From: Xiphydria camelus
Taxonomy: Eukaryota; Arthropoda; Insecta; Hymenoptera; Xiphydriidae
Length of the DNA stretch: 64,000 nucleotides
Direction: 5' to 3'
NCBI GenBank assembly: GCA_963678675.1
Contig: OY783200.1
Coordinates: 20,722,190 to 20,786,189, forward strand
A model generated the notes under the pieces. The model had not been told where the DNA came from. It worked only from the letters and a program-made list of their open reading frames with translations, and made no database searches. Numbering within the stretch: the first letter of the stretch is position 1; every line of letters begins with the position of its first letter. This document shows, piece by piece, positions 11,897 through 23,089 of this stretch. A program made the translations under genes and the position numbers.

Positions 11897-12290
11897 ACAT
11901 CTGGAAATAAGAGATAAGATTCGAAAAGTTTCATACAATACAATTACAAACTCCAAAGTAATAGCACATATAACATTTTATATGTAAATTCTTTTGAGAA
12001 GAATAGGTATATGATATGAAATAGGTTATTTTATTTAAGAATTATTAATATTAATTGTACGTACTCCGGGTCTACCAATTCTTATTTTATATGTCGTATT
12101 GTTGACTTGCATCTTTTGAAGCCTCTGTGGCTTAACATATCAGTGGCACGATCCGAAATAAATGCTCCAATACGACTTATACGGTCGGTAAGGTGCAGCT
12201 CCTTATACCCTACTTTCAAAAGAAAGTTCCAATAGTGAACTGCAAATAAATTACACAAAAATTAAGTAAATGTTAAATAATTATTTTGAT

Positions 12291-12527
12291 TCAAATATTT
12301 AACTTCATGTCCTGTCCTTTACCTTTTACTACGTTCAAAAATTTCGTCGGAAACCTTCGATTTTCGGGCTTCCGCAGTATTAATCTGAACAATTTGGCTT
12401 CCTCTCCGAAGACGCCAAACAATAATGAGGTCGCCCAATTAGTTGCCTCGGTAGCTTCTTCCATAGCGGCCCACGATGCTGCGGAGATATGAATTTTGTC
12501 TGCCAAGTCAATATCTGGAGATAACAT
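12291..12527 (-). other. short open stretch of unknown origin
   Basis: A 78-residue frame (MLSPDIDLADKIHISAASWA and onward) lies between the MADF remnant and the Harbinger transposase. I do not recognise it. It may be a diverged part of the same transposon. Confidence 0.2.
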
Positions 12528-12933
12528 AGGTACCTATATTATTCACCTGAATTCTCTTTCACTCTCTTTCATTTACTCAATATACAGCGCATACCGAGAA
12601 AAAGTCCGAGGGACACAAAAGAACTGAGAAACGAATTAGCCCGATTATTTATTTCAGACGAGGGGAAAGTACCGTAGCAGGATAGATTTGCCTGACCTTC
12701 TGTACTGTTAATGTTATATTCTAATGAGTGTTTCTGTGTATCAGTGGTCATATATTACACTGCATATAGCCATATGTACTGGAAAATAAATTCTGATTTA
12801 CGTGTATTTTGCACTTTTAATTCTTTTTACATCCCAATTAATTAAACAATTAAAATACCTACCTCTCCATAGCAGTGCGACTGCCTTTAGAGATGTTATT
12901 TTCGCTGATAAAGCTCATCATCTTATATCTAAA

Positions 12934-13218
12934 CTATATATTGTCTTCCGAAATTGTACCTGCTCCACTTTTACTTTTCTCCGCAATTTTCTTCCGTTCC
13001 CGGTTAAATTGAGTTTTGAGGGACTTAATTTTCCTTGATATTTCATCCACATTTGTTTGAAAGTGCGAAGACATTTTTGACATTTCATCATACTTCAGAT
13101 TTCTATCTTGGTATTCTCGGCATGAAATATCCCATAGTGCAGGAGCCGTATGTAGCATTTCAATGAGTTCTACCACTTGCTCTTTAATCCATATCATGTT
13201 GGTTACAAGGGATAACAA
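12934..13218 (-). mobile_element. MADF-domain accessory ORF of a Harbinger element
   Basis: 94-residue open frame. Seen: WIKEQVVELIEMLHTAPALW, then DISCREYQDRNLKYDEMSKM and ISRKIKSLKTQFNRERKKI. This is a complete MADF domain (W..E....LI......LWD...Y.DR; K...L...F..E..K). Known: PIF/Harbinger elements encode such a DNA-binding partner that helps the transposase enter the nucleus and find ends. It ends after SEDNI without the usual C-terminal part. Confidence 0.65.
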
Positions 13219-13734
13219 CGAACTACACTCTCCTATGTCACAAATAATACAACTACGTACAAATATATTAATATAATATTGAAGTTAATATTATTAACGT
13301 ACCTACTAGCTGTAATAAAGCAGCGAAAGGAAACGTCACTAGTAAAACACGTATACAAGCAACAGGCAACAACTTTCTTTGATGTCATTCTGTTCGCTGT
13401 TGACGAGTATCCATCAACTTGTTGGTAGTGGACGGGATACATGTGGACAACGCCAATATCAACATGTTGCCAACAATTTGTTGGCTGGTCTGTACTTACC
13501 TTTACGGAACGGTGTAGTCTGTTGAATACACACAATGTATTTGTAAATGCCTCCGTGTGAGTTTACCGTGAGAGTACTGTGCCGTTACGATACAGGATTT
13601 GTTTGGAAATTAATTATTGTTTCAACTTTTTACCTGTACTACTGAAAAATTCGAAAGCGCCCTGCTACGAGTTATGTGTTCTTTTTATAAAATATCTATT
13701 GGGACAACCACTAACTAATCTGCTTATGTTCTAG

Positions 13735-14340
13735 ACATACAAGAATTCATCATACCAGAATCCTCGTTGCTCCAGGTACAGCCTTCAGAGCTTTCGCTTC
13801 AGGTCACCCCCAAATGAACTAAAAGAGTTTAAATGGAATGTAAACAGTACAGATATTATTGGCTTGTTTGAGAAATATAAAAAGTTAGTAAGCACAATGA
13901 AAGTTAAAAACCTGAAGCAAATGTGACAGAAAATTACTGAGGGGAGTTACGTGAAGTATTAGGGGTTGTAATAACAACCACTCAGTGTGAAAATAAGTGG
14001 AAGGTGTAGGATCGTAATTATAAAAAATTTGTAGAAACCACCTACGAGTGAGATTGTGGAATTCCTTGAAGGAGGTGAACTCATGACATTGTATAGAAAT
14101 GGGGGAGAAGAGTCAGCGCAATTGGAGAGCCTACACGTAGAAGAGTCTCAACAGGAAGTAAAAGCGGGTTCATCTGCAAAAAATATACATTTACGATCTT
14201 CCCAACAGAAGAAAAGACGAACTGCGCAGGAGCGCCTAGACACAACAGCTCACGCAGCTGATTGTCTCTCAGACACAGCCGAGCGCAGTTATCAACTGCG
14301 TAAGAATCATTACGAAATCATTCAAGACCTAAAAAGATAA
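13735..14340 (+). mobile_element. Myb/SANT-like accessory ORF remnant (Harbinger type)
   Basis: The plus strand, read through stops, gives DIIGLFEKYKKLVSTMKVKN, then TTTQCENKWKV and RNYKKFVET, the pattern of the Myb/SANT-like domain of transposon accessory proteins. The last 94 codons (14,056-14,340) are open, with QQKKRRTAQERL and a terminal helix. It lies tail-to-tail with the transposase on the minus strand at 14.5-17.6 kb, the usual two-gene arrangement of Harbinger elements. Confidence 0.55.
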
Positions 14341-14506
14341 AAAATAACACTGTTAGAAAGATTCGTAACGGCAGTAGAAACCTTGATTTCAAGGCAATAG
14401 ATTAGAAGTAAGAATTTGGAATGCAATAAAATAGAGTTACAATTATAATTATATATTCATTCATTCATTTTCTCAGTGAAATTCCACTACGTTTCCTGTA
14501 AAAATG

Positions 14507-15566
14507 TCAAAGTATTATGTTATACCTTCTCCAAAGTATTTTGTTTTTCCCTGGAAAACGCGGAAGTTTTCTCCGTTTCGAAAAATGCATACGTATAATC
14601 TGTTGCCGCAGTCTTCGACCAGCTGCTAATTGGGGATTTATTCTATGAGCAGCTGCAACATTTTGGTCCACAATATCCACAGGTGGTGGGTTGTCGATCA
14701 TTCCATAATCGAAACCTTCGTCTTCCTGGAACTCGGGTTGTACATTATGTTCTATGCACATATTATGAAGAGCAATACAGGCGTTTACTATTTTTGCTGC
14801 TTTTTCCGGGGCATAGAGTGCAGAACTCTATGTTTCAACAAGCAGCGGAATCTCATTTTAAGAACGCCATTACATCTTTCAATGAGAGATCGACAACTCT
14901 TTTGATACGCGTTGAAATGTGCTTCCGGAGTGCCAGGCTAAGCATTTGACAAAGGTGTTATGAGCCACGGGGGTGAGGTGGTAGCTGATATCCAGAATCA
15001 CCTTCAAAAATATGGTATAATGTAGCAATCGAATCATGTAAGTAAAAAGATAGCAATATAAGCAGTGTTTGAGAGAATTATATAAACCCCTAGAGAGAGA
15101 GAGAGAGAGAGAGCAAGAAAAAGGTATTTCCTTCGTATCTTCTGTGAATTTCTTCCATACCGCGGTACATATTTGAATTGTTCCAAATATGGTTGTCATT
15201 GGAGCCTCCAGGGAAACGTGCATTTACGTTCATGATTTTCAACCGCCAGTCACAAACCTTTAAAAAGTACATATTCCTACTGCATTGCTTCGCGTACGAC
15301 ATTTAGAGTTTTGACTATGCCTTATTTAAAAACCTCCGATGCAAACGGAGGTTTAAAAGTCAATAATAACAATTGTAGAACCATCTGAATCTCACCAATT
15401 GAACATTGAGAGAATGATAACCTTTTCGGTTAACGTGTTCCGGATGTAATGGATCATTGATTTTAGGTAGATAGATCGCGACGTGTGTACAATCTACACA
15501 TCCAACCACACCTGGAAAATTATGTGCTTCGTGAAACCTGTAAATTTGGATATTTTGTAATGACAT
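14507..15566 (-). mobile_element. HARBI1-like transposase, DDE and C-terminal part (decayed)
   Basis: Pieces on the minus strand run in order: FHEAHNFPGVVGCVDCTHVA (first Asp), VNRKGYHSLNVQLV, KVCDWRLKIMNVNARFPGGS then NDNHIW (second Asp region), SLIERCNGVLKMRFRCL, NACIALHNMCIEHNV and the tail QEDEGFDYG. Frameshifts and a (GA)n insertion at 15,090-15,113 interrupt it. The N-terminal part is at 17,010-17,565. Confidence 0.7.
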
Positions 15567-15569
15567 TGC

Positions 15570-17005
15570 AGGCGAACCACATTCACATACTTTTTACAGT
15601 AATTTTTGAAGAAAAATAACAAATGTGACATTGATGGAAGAGCAAAATTCTCAAACGGACCACGATAATGTATTGTACGTTTCATGTACGTCTCAAAATA
15701 GCAAACAAAACTACTATTTTTTGAAAATAAGGTTTTGAAGCGAACCCTTAGCATCTTTTCGAAAGAAAACTTAGTGAATTTCAAGATTCATGGTGTTGAG
15801 TAACTTCATGATTGCCGAACTCATTGCCGTGTTATCTTCACTGACGTCATTAGGATGCAATTCATATGCATTGAAGCTCCATGGTGCAGAACGCCCGTGA
15901 ATGGAGCATCGAACAATAGTTATTCGTCATATTATTATACACTGAGAAATCTGCCTCTTACTGTAAAATGGACTCCGTTTCACGCGTTTATTGGAACGAA
16001 GTTTTTTTTGCAAAAAACGTTTTTCAAGGGTTTTCATCGGTTTTCAAGGGGAAAAGGACAAATGCTACTACCCTGCGAACACTGGCTGTGATTTACTTTA
16101 ACGGAGAAGAAGCACTCAGTGAAAAATCAACATCGACAGTTGCTAGAGATTCGTTTGTCATCATGTTCACTCTGGTATCTAATCTACTGTTGGACTGTAC
16201 CGCGAACTGTGGCTTGTGGAATAACCTAAGAGATGTTGATCCACTATTCTGAAAATGGGCATTGTTCCCTGAATCATGGTCGAACACGTTCTTGGACAAA
16301 TACGCGTTTGAAGAACTGCTGGAAGGTGGAAAAATCTGCGCACTTTTCGGATCACTGGAAAAAAACGGAGAACGTGAAAACAATTCTGAAAATCAATTTC
16401 TACTTATCGCTGACTTCTGTAAAAAAAAACCGCGAGATTTTGCACAACTATCTACCTGTTACATGACAATTTGTCATTGGACGAGCTTTTTCCACTATCT
16501 CCCGAAGTGACGGGCATGGTTGTCGTCGTAGCTGCTACATTTGTTTATTTTTTGTTAGCTTCATCAGCCTTTTTTTGAAGTTGTTTGAGTAAATTGACCA
16601 TTTTCGTTCGATTTGAAGTCGTCTTATTCTTGGGACTCATTACTTCCTCCGATGAACTCGTATTAAGTTTTCGAGGTCGGTAAACTTGATGTCCACTCCG
16701 AGTTTCGGCCATCAATTTCTTCTTATGCTTGGCCATCTCTTAGATGCTGTAGATGAATACAATAAATTGTTTTTTATTATATACAATTCTAACATTAAAG
16801 ATTATAAGATAATTTATAAATTTACGTTTAGCAATACCACGGGAAGGAAGGTGAACGTATTACATTAAGTAATTAGATTTTTATATTAGGCGGAAGCGGG
16901 AAGGGAGTCAGGAAATCTATGCAGATAAATTCGTTATCAATAACACTTTCTTCCTCTCCTTCGACGGCGCTTCACTTTGGCATCAGGTAGCATTTGCTTT
17001 GAACA
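15570..17005. other. insert of unknown sequence splitting the Harbinger transposase
   Basis: This interval separates the N-terminal (17,010-17,565) from the catalytic part (below 15,566) of one transposase. It holds unrecognised open stretches: minus 16,545-16,736 (MAKHKKKLMAETRSGHQVYR and onward, Lys-rich tail) and overlapping frames at 15,968-16,510. I cannot tell coding from chance. It is probably a younger insertion. Confidence 0.35.
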
Positions 17006-17009
17006 TCCC

Positions 17010-17565
17010 TCAGGTTAACGATCTCGACATTTTCAGACAAACGACTGACGCTGTGCACTCCCACAGTTTCTGATGACAATCCAACATTATAAAAAGGTAC
17101 GGACGTCCGGAATTTTTTGATAAGGAGTAGCACATTTTCTTAGATTCAACGAAATGAGCATCCCAACGCGCAGCGGCCTCGCGCACATTTACAGAAAGCA
17201 CTTAAATCTCATCGCGTGCGCTCAAAACTCACGCGTGACTTTATTTTGAATGCGTAGTAGAGCGCACGCGTGAGACCGCACGTCGTGCATCCTACGTGCG
17301 ACGCACCATTGCTATCTGGGGTAGGACTTAGTGCTGAGGTACGTCTCGACCGCTCCATAAAACATTCTACGTCATGGATAAGGTTTCGCACCAATGGTTT
17401 AGTGAGTCTAAATTGTTGCATAAATTGCCTGTCGGTAAACTCATCGAATATACATATATCTATTCGGCTGTCAAAAACTCTTCTTGGCGGTTGTTGCGTA
17501 GCAGCTTCCACTTCTTGATGACCATTCAATACAACCGCATGAATTATATCGTCTAATTCCGCCAT
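17010..17565 (-). mobile_element. HARBI1-like transposase, N-terminal part
   Basis: Starts MAELDDIIHAVVLNGHQ. It contains FDEFTDRQFMQQFRLTKPLV, the F....F.RL.K..V pattern of HARBI1 N-termini, and, after a frameshift, LDCHQKLWECTAS (the G.CHG.S..TASR motif) near 17,060. It belongs with the part at 14.5-15.6 kb. Confidence 0.6.
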
Positions 17566-17739
17566 ACCTTTGATTAATAATATGTATTATTTATTAATTA
17601 CCTATCTCTATATCTGTTCCTCAGAGCCAAACTATGTTAAGTCCATTTTTGCCGAAAACGGGTTTTATATGTTATTATACATTTCATTGTAATGTATAAT
17701 ACATAAAATATCCATTCTTCTTTTTAGCCATTATTTCTA

Positions 17740-18275
17740 TACTGTCATAATGAATTTACACATAAATTCTTCGGGCTCCTCCCTGTATGTATCGACTGGT
17801 CTCGGAAACGTCTCTGTTCCGGCGCGGAACGGAGTATGCCGGTATAAAGAACGAATGATCGGACGGTGGTGCCGGAAGACAAAGGCAAGTCGCGGTTTCC
17901 TCCGTAAAGGTTTATTAAACGGGTACAATATATGTATTTGATCGCCGCGCAGATCGCGTAGGCACGATGAAGACTCAAACGAAAAAAGGCATAAGGGACG
18001 CGCCGGCCGGTGGTTATATCCTGGCAGCGCGTACCCTGGCTGAAGGCTCTGTGAGTAAAGAGGGGGTTTTCTAAAAATAGGAAGACCGTGGCCGAACTCG
18101 AGTACCGAGACGTACGTAGCCGCATTCCTTTGGGGTAAAGCTACCCTCCCGGCGAAGAAATGCGGCCGCGGATCAACGGTACCCCAGCCGGATGCACCGA
18201 TTACTCCCTCGCGCCGGGACGGCTGTGCATACGGGCGCCATAAACGGTCGGGCTGCCAGGATTGTAGAAACATCC
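17740..18275 (-). mobile_element. GC-rich insertion, possible solo LTR
   Basis: A sharply GC-rich block, unlike its AT-rich flanks, breaks the protein fragment next to it. On the minus strand it runs from about tggcagcccgacc to ttatgaca and contains an AATAAA in tttaataaacc and TATA-like stretches, as an LTR would. No clear target-site duplication was found, so this is tentative. Confidence 0.3.
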
Positions 18276-18850
18276 TGGAAAAATTTATTTGGTGGGGAAT
18301 AAGAAAAGGTATCAAAATTGGTCTCCATTACTTCCTCATACAACATCTCAGCTACCACTTGCACTAAAATAGATCGTCGTTCTTTATTGACGGTACCACT
18401 AGAGCAGAACCAATCACTACAGATTTTAGCGATATCTGTATGTTTGAATAATACTTGCGTCTCTCTTCCTGGATGCAAATCAATAAAAATGTCGTCGCGA
18501 TAGGTCATCTTCAATTTGTTGTATAATACCCTATCACTCATAGTATTTTCACCCATGATCCCTCGTAATTCTTTTACAGAAAATTTAATTTTATTCGCAT
18601 TTTCCATATAATTCATAACTTTACGAAACGCCTCCTGGTTTTGGGTATCATCTACATGAGGCCTAGCATAATTCCAACTGAACATTCGGCTGTAACACGA
18701 TAAGTGGTAAGAGGCTTGAGCCTCCCCAAGGCAGAGCCCCCTGCACACACAATCGATCGATTATTTCTTCACAAAAATCCTCCTCCATAGTTCTGGCCAT
18801 GAGTAACAATCGGCCCTTTAATAGTGGATCATGTACGTGCCCACTCCATG
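18255..18850 (-). mobile_element. insect transposon-associated protein fragment
   Basis: The minus strand reads HVHDPLLKGRLLLMARTMEE and EEIIDRL, then, after a frameshift, YHLSCYSRMF, VKELRGIMGENTMSDRVLYN and YRDDIFIDLHPGRETQVLF, ending in NKFFQDVSTI at the GC-rich insert. This order matches a Cys-containing uncharacterised family that is very common in insect repeats (YH.SCY..., then MG.N..SD..L..KL...Y.DDI.I). Function unknown. The frameshift and truncation mark it as dead. Confidence 0.55.
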
Positions 18851-19077
18851 TTAGCCCTGTGGGAAAAGTGTTGATAGGGTCTAGCGCGTTGGGATTTCAG
18901 CCAAATGAGCTGAGATTTTGTGACAAGCTACGTACAGTGATAATATAAGGTATATATACATACAGTGTGATACGTGTACCATATGTCCGCGATCAAACCT
19001 ACCATAGCAAAATTGCGAGTTTTGCATGAGCACCCCCGTGGGCCTATTATACATGTATAATTACATTATTTCTTAAT

Positions 19078-19554
19078 TCATTTATGTTTCTGTAACAATA
19101 CACAATAAATATTTCCGAGAATAATCTTCATTTTATCTTGAGTATCAACTTTTCTTTTTAATAATTGCAATTTTTGTTCGTAGTATTGTTTTCGGATGTT
19201 TAAATCTTCTTCTGCAATCCTTGCAAGTTTCATCGTATGCTCTTCCGTCTTTTGAATTCTTTCTACTGCCGCTCGCGATTTCGCAGGGCATTGGGAAGCG
19301 TCTTTACCCGCTACCATCATTTGAAAATCCAAGATTTCTAATGAAACTCTCCGTTCATTGGCCAATTCTACAACAGTAAAAACATGGCAACCTTGCTTCA
19401 AATTGTCGTACGGTCTTCGTGTACGACTCTCGAGATTTTGGTGGTTTGATGGTTTTGAGTCTAGCGTCGATAATGTCAATGACGGCATACAGTGAGAAAT
19501 GGAATCTGATATTTTACGTCGAACAGAAGAATAAGAATTTTTGTTAACAACCAC
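19078..19554 (-). mobile_element. C-terminal part of a Myb/SANT-like (NAIF1-type) transposon accessory protein
   Basis: 158 open codons. The end is a coiled coil (AEEDLNIRKQYYEQKLQLLK, then RKVDTQDKMKIIL). The N-terminal part is polar and low in structure. The RK.YYE.KL.LLKR signature is common at C-termini of Harbinger Myb/SANT-like proteins. The N-terminal SANT part is missing. Confidence 0.4.
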
Positions 19555-19559
19555 TATCT

Positions 19560-20215
19560 ACGCCATGCATCCTATCAATAGCCGTACCTCGGATATAATC
19601 AGGCATGAGATTTGCAAAAGCCGTACCGCCTTTCATACCCATATATGGTGCGTCGATTCTTGCCCTGTTGGCATATTCATTACAGTTTTCCAATGCTCGT
19701 CTTTGCAGTTCATTATTGCACAGATAAACATGGACAAAACCTCCAGCCGGATCTTCAGGATCAGGAAGGTCACAAGTTCCCGTTAATAGGATTCCTCTTA
19801 CGAAGATCACTTGGTTTAGCGGAGGGTGCATATTCAAACCTATCCAAATTGATTCCAGATCTTCGCGAACGCTGTAAAAAATCTGTTCATTTTAGGCTTT
19901 TTATCTCCGAACCAAAGTCCTGCCAAAAGTGTATTTTCTCTTTTTTTTTCTCTCTTGAAACGGTTATTCATTAATTGTAAAGTACCTCGGCCAAACGCTG
20001 ATATGACTGGATTTGAATACAGGAACACCATCAGTATACCAACTGAAGGAAATGTTCTGCGGATTCGAAAGAAAGCCATTATTCATCCATTCCTGATACA
20101 ATGCTCCATCGTAGATATCAGTCATGATACCAACCGGTCTGCGGAAACGCCTCTGCAGACTTTCGTAAAATTAATTTCGTTGAAACATTTCACTCAATTG
20201 AGATAGAAATGGCAA
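19560..20215 (-). mobile_element. CACTA (En/Spm)-like transposase fragment
   Basis: The minus strand, in several frames, gives NISFSWYTDGVPVFKSSHIS, VWPRYFTINE, NTLLAGLWFGDKKPKMNRFF, then GGTAFANLMPDYIRGTAIDR and MHGVD. The motifs TDGVP.FKSS...VWP.YF.INE and LLAGLWFG..KP.MN are characteristic of animal CACTA-like transposases. Frame changes at about 19,840 and 20,030 show decay. Confidence 0.6.
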
Positions 20216-20263
20216 GTGAATGAAATAGGAATTTTTTTTTGAGGGCATACTGGACAGACATCA

Positions 20264-20350
20264 TCAACGGTCGCCAATGCTCTTGTGTAGGTTGAACAAT
20301 AAAACCAGGTCGACGACTGAAGAGCCGGTAGCACGTACACAGGTAGGCAC
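20264..20350 (-). mobile_element. detached R1-like endonuclease segment
   Basis: The minus strand reads PTCVRATGSSVVDLV, the conserved TC.R..GSSV.DL motif of R1-clade endonucleases, which normally follows directly after the part at 20,660. About 300 bp of other sequence now separates them. Confidence 0.55.
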
Positions 20351-20526
20351 TGTTGAGGCAGTTGCAGGATCTGTTTGGAGAAGTGATGGAGAGATAGGAA
20401 TAAAATGAACGATACTCTTTTCTGCCGGAGAAACTATTGAATATATTTGGTTACGTAAGCTTAGAAGGAAGAATCCGTTTCCTTCTAAGTACGGAGTATG
20501 ACTAACGCTCGCCGCTGCTTCCTCGA

Positions 20527-21138
20527 TCATCTTCGCACGCGAAGAGCGGCGCCACCGTCTCTGTTCGGCTCCGCTCGGGAACCGTCGATCTCGCCCGACG
20601 CTCGGGTATTGTTGGCTATAGTCGATTCGCCTAAATGTGACGACTTATCCTCAACAGGCACATTCCAGTTATTACCGAGCCGAAGTTGAAGCTCTTCAGC
20701 GAATTCCGCGAGTCTGGTACCCCTCGTATTTACGCTGTTACAGTTCCATTCTCGCGAACGCGCATTAAAGTCTCCCGCGAGTAGAACGCACTCGTTGGGG
20801 AACGCGCGAATCGCCCAACGGATCTCATTGAGCGAGGATTCAAACTCCGCGATCGACAAATTCGGCGAGAGGTATATCGAAAAGATATTGACTTTACCTC
20901 GCGATGCCATAACGAAACCTCGTCCTCTGTGCCGCAGAACGAGCGAACGAGAGGCCGGAACACGCCAATGGATCGCCGCCAGGCCGGATCTATCGACGAG
21001 CCACTGGGGAGATCCATCCGGAACACGGTACGGCTCCGAAATAAGCGCCAGGTCCACGCTGAGCTCTACGAGGTGCTGCATACAGAGATTTTGCGCAGCA
21101 GCGCACCGATTAAGGTTAATTTGTAGACATCTCGCCAC
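20527..21138 (-). mobile_element. non-LTR retrotransposon ORF2 endonuclease fragment (R1-like clade)
   Basis: 203 codons open. Start ARCLQINLNRCAAAQNLCMQ, then DLALISEPYRVP, SGLAAIHW, FSIYLSPNLS and VLLAGDFNARSREWNC (catalytic D-F-N-A). These are the apurinic-type endonuclease motifs of R1/TRAS-like ORF2. The reverse transcriptase part is absent. The last 40 or so residues do not fit and belong to inserted sequence. Confidence 0.75.
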
Positions 21139-21189
21139 CGTAGAGATTGACGTTCACGGGCCTCCGCACCCGGGCCGCAACGAGTAAGC

Positions 21190-22020
21190 GCAACTGGTAT
21201 CGATTCGAACTTGCTTTGTTTGTAAGCAAATACCTACAGTAGAATCTTCTTTTTTTAAATTCTCGTAACTAAAAACGTAGATCATTTTGCTTTTCAAGTC
21301 TTCGCTGTTATCGGTATATATTATATAAGAAACTCTTGGTGGAGTTTCACGTCAAATATGTTTGCGTAGCGCGAAATTCTAGGCCGGGTACATTAAAAAA
21401 AAATTCATTATAGCAATATTAATGGAACTTTAATATTTTCATTTTGAGAAGTTATTAATGATATTATACAATAAACTGCAGAAACATCGATGTAAGTATA
21501 ATAAAAGCTTGATAGTTGCAATTTCTTCCGACATATATGATATATCAGTGGAAGATTAAAGAGGCTCGATAAGGGATGTTTAGTTGACAAATACTACCTT
21601 TTCTGAATGGGATAAAAAAGGAAGGTTCTACTGTATCACGATATTATATACGTATGTATTTGGGTATCTTTCGACATACTATACATTACTTTCTAGACTA
21701 TAATGTAATATAATGTAATGTGATGTAATGTGATGTAATGTAATGTGATGTAATGTTATGTAATGTAAAGACTCAAGATTAAAAATAAGAGTTTTAGTAA
21801 TTTGTCTTATTATCGCATACCTATATTTGCTGCGCAGTTTCACACACAATCAAATTATAATACCTTTAGAAATAAGAAAAAAACAGTATCATCAGAAATA
21901 ACATAGGTACTTAACAATCAAATGATAGACGATTCGCTGTAATTCAATTTGTAAGATTTTCTTCAATCCATGTACATCCACTATTATAATAATTAATAGT
22001 CGATATTCGTAATATTACTC
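21190..22020. other. no gene; AT-rich with a minisatellite
   Basis: A (TAATG/TGATG)n tandem run lies at about 21,700-21,770. The rest is AT-rich without coding features. Confidence 0.6.
21695..21772. repeat. TAATG-type minisatellite
   Basis: Roughly 14 pentamer units of taatg with tgatg and ttatg variants. Confidence 0.85.
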
Positions 22021-22023
22021 GGG

Positions 22024-23084
22024 TTATTTCGAACGAGCACTACAGTGTACGAAATATTCAGGATCGACGCTAAGTAATCTCTCGGTGTTCAAATTTTCAG
22101 CGTAGAGAAATTCAGCTTGAATGTTGCTCCTGCATATTTTCATCTCGTCGCAGAGTTTTGCTATTGTTCCCTTGATGATTTTATTGGTCCGTTTCAAATT
22201 GTCATAAGCTGCGGAAAAAATCGAGGGTAACAATTAACTGTTTAATATAACAGAGTAGGTACTAAGAGAATTTGAGAAAAATATTTATACAATTTTTTTT
22301 CGATTGAGAAAAAACAGAAACTTAAAACAAATTGTTTAAAAACTGAAATATTTCAAATAAATATCCATACATCATAATCCAGTAATATGGAGTGTACGAC
22401 CGACTGATTAAAATCATTTATTTTGAAATACGCATGTGTTACAAGAATACTGCTTTATTTGTATTAAATTAATATTGCTAGAAAAGTTAGAAACATTATA
22501 ATTATATGCGATATTTCTACTTCACCACCACTTAATTTCTTCTACTACTTTAAAAAGAAGTGTAATGCAATATTTGAAAATCTTCTAACATGCTACAAAT
22601 TTATTATAGTTACGAGACCAGTAAATAACTAGTTAATAATAGTAAGCCAATTAAAATGTCGCAAATGCCAAATATAATAAAATAATGAAATAATGGTATT
22701 TACCCGTGGAATAAAAAGTTTTTACCTGTTTATAATACTTTTAACGCTTAAATTTTAGGGCGTATGTATGTGACCGAGGTACTACTAAAGATACGAGAAA
22801 ACCTGCAAAAAGGGACCTTAAATCCTACATAAGAATATTCGTAATCACAAACCTTCCACCTTATCAGCTTCGCTCTTATCTATCGCACGTTTCAATTCGT
22901 CAAAAGTTGCAGTCAGTAGCAAATGCACCCTCGAATGGCTGATTTTAGCTTGACTGTAATTTTTAACAAGAATCTTTCCAAATCTCCTTTCGTACTTAAC
23001 AATATAATTGTCCAGTTCGTCGACGGCAGATCGGTGCTTATCTTCATCTCTATGAGCCTTTCTGTCACTTCTATGATCGCTCAT
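22024..23084 (-). CDS. unrecognised two-exon gene, 138-residue charged helical protein
   Basis: Seen: exon 1 at 22,853-23,084 (ATG at 23,084, donor gtttgtga) and exon 2 at 22,024-22,208 (acceptor cgattttttccgcag, stop TAA). The phases agree (G|CT), giving 417 nt. The start reads MSDHRSDRKAHRDEDKHR, then come long Lys/Glu/Leu-rich segments (ERRFGKILVKNYSQAK, DELKRAIDKSEADKVEAYDN, NKIIKGTIAKLCDEMKIC) that look helical, ending SVDPEYFVHCSARSK. There is no signal peptide or membrane segment. I cannot assign a family. The donor GTTTGT is weak. An in-frame Met 10 codons upstream (MYFFLFSSSR) is less likely as the start. It is unlike the neighbouring transposon pieces because it has no internal stop. 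It could be a fast-evolving lineage-specific gene. Confidence 0.5.
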
Positions 23085-23089
23085 ACGAC

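Noticed and set aside
17737..18315. 192-codon minus-strand frame
   Set aside because: It lies entirely in the GC-rich insert and overlaps another frame of 126 codons; composition and lack of motifs suggest chance.
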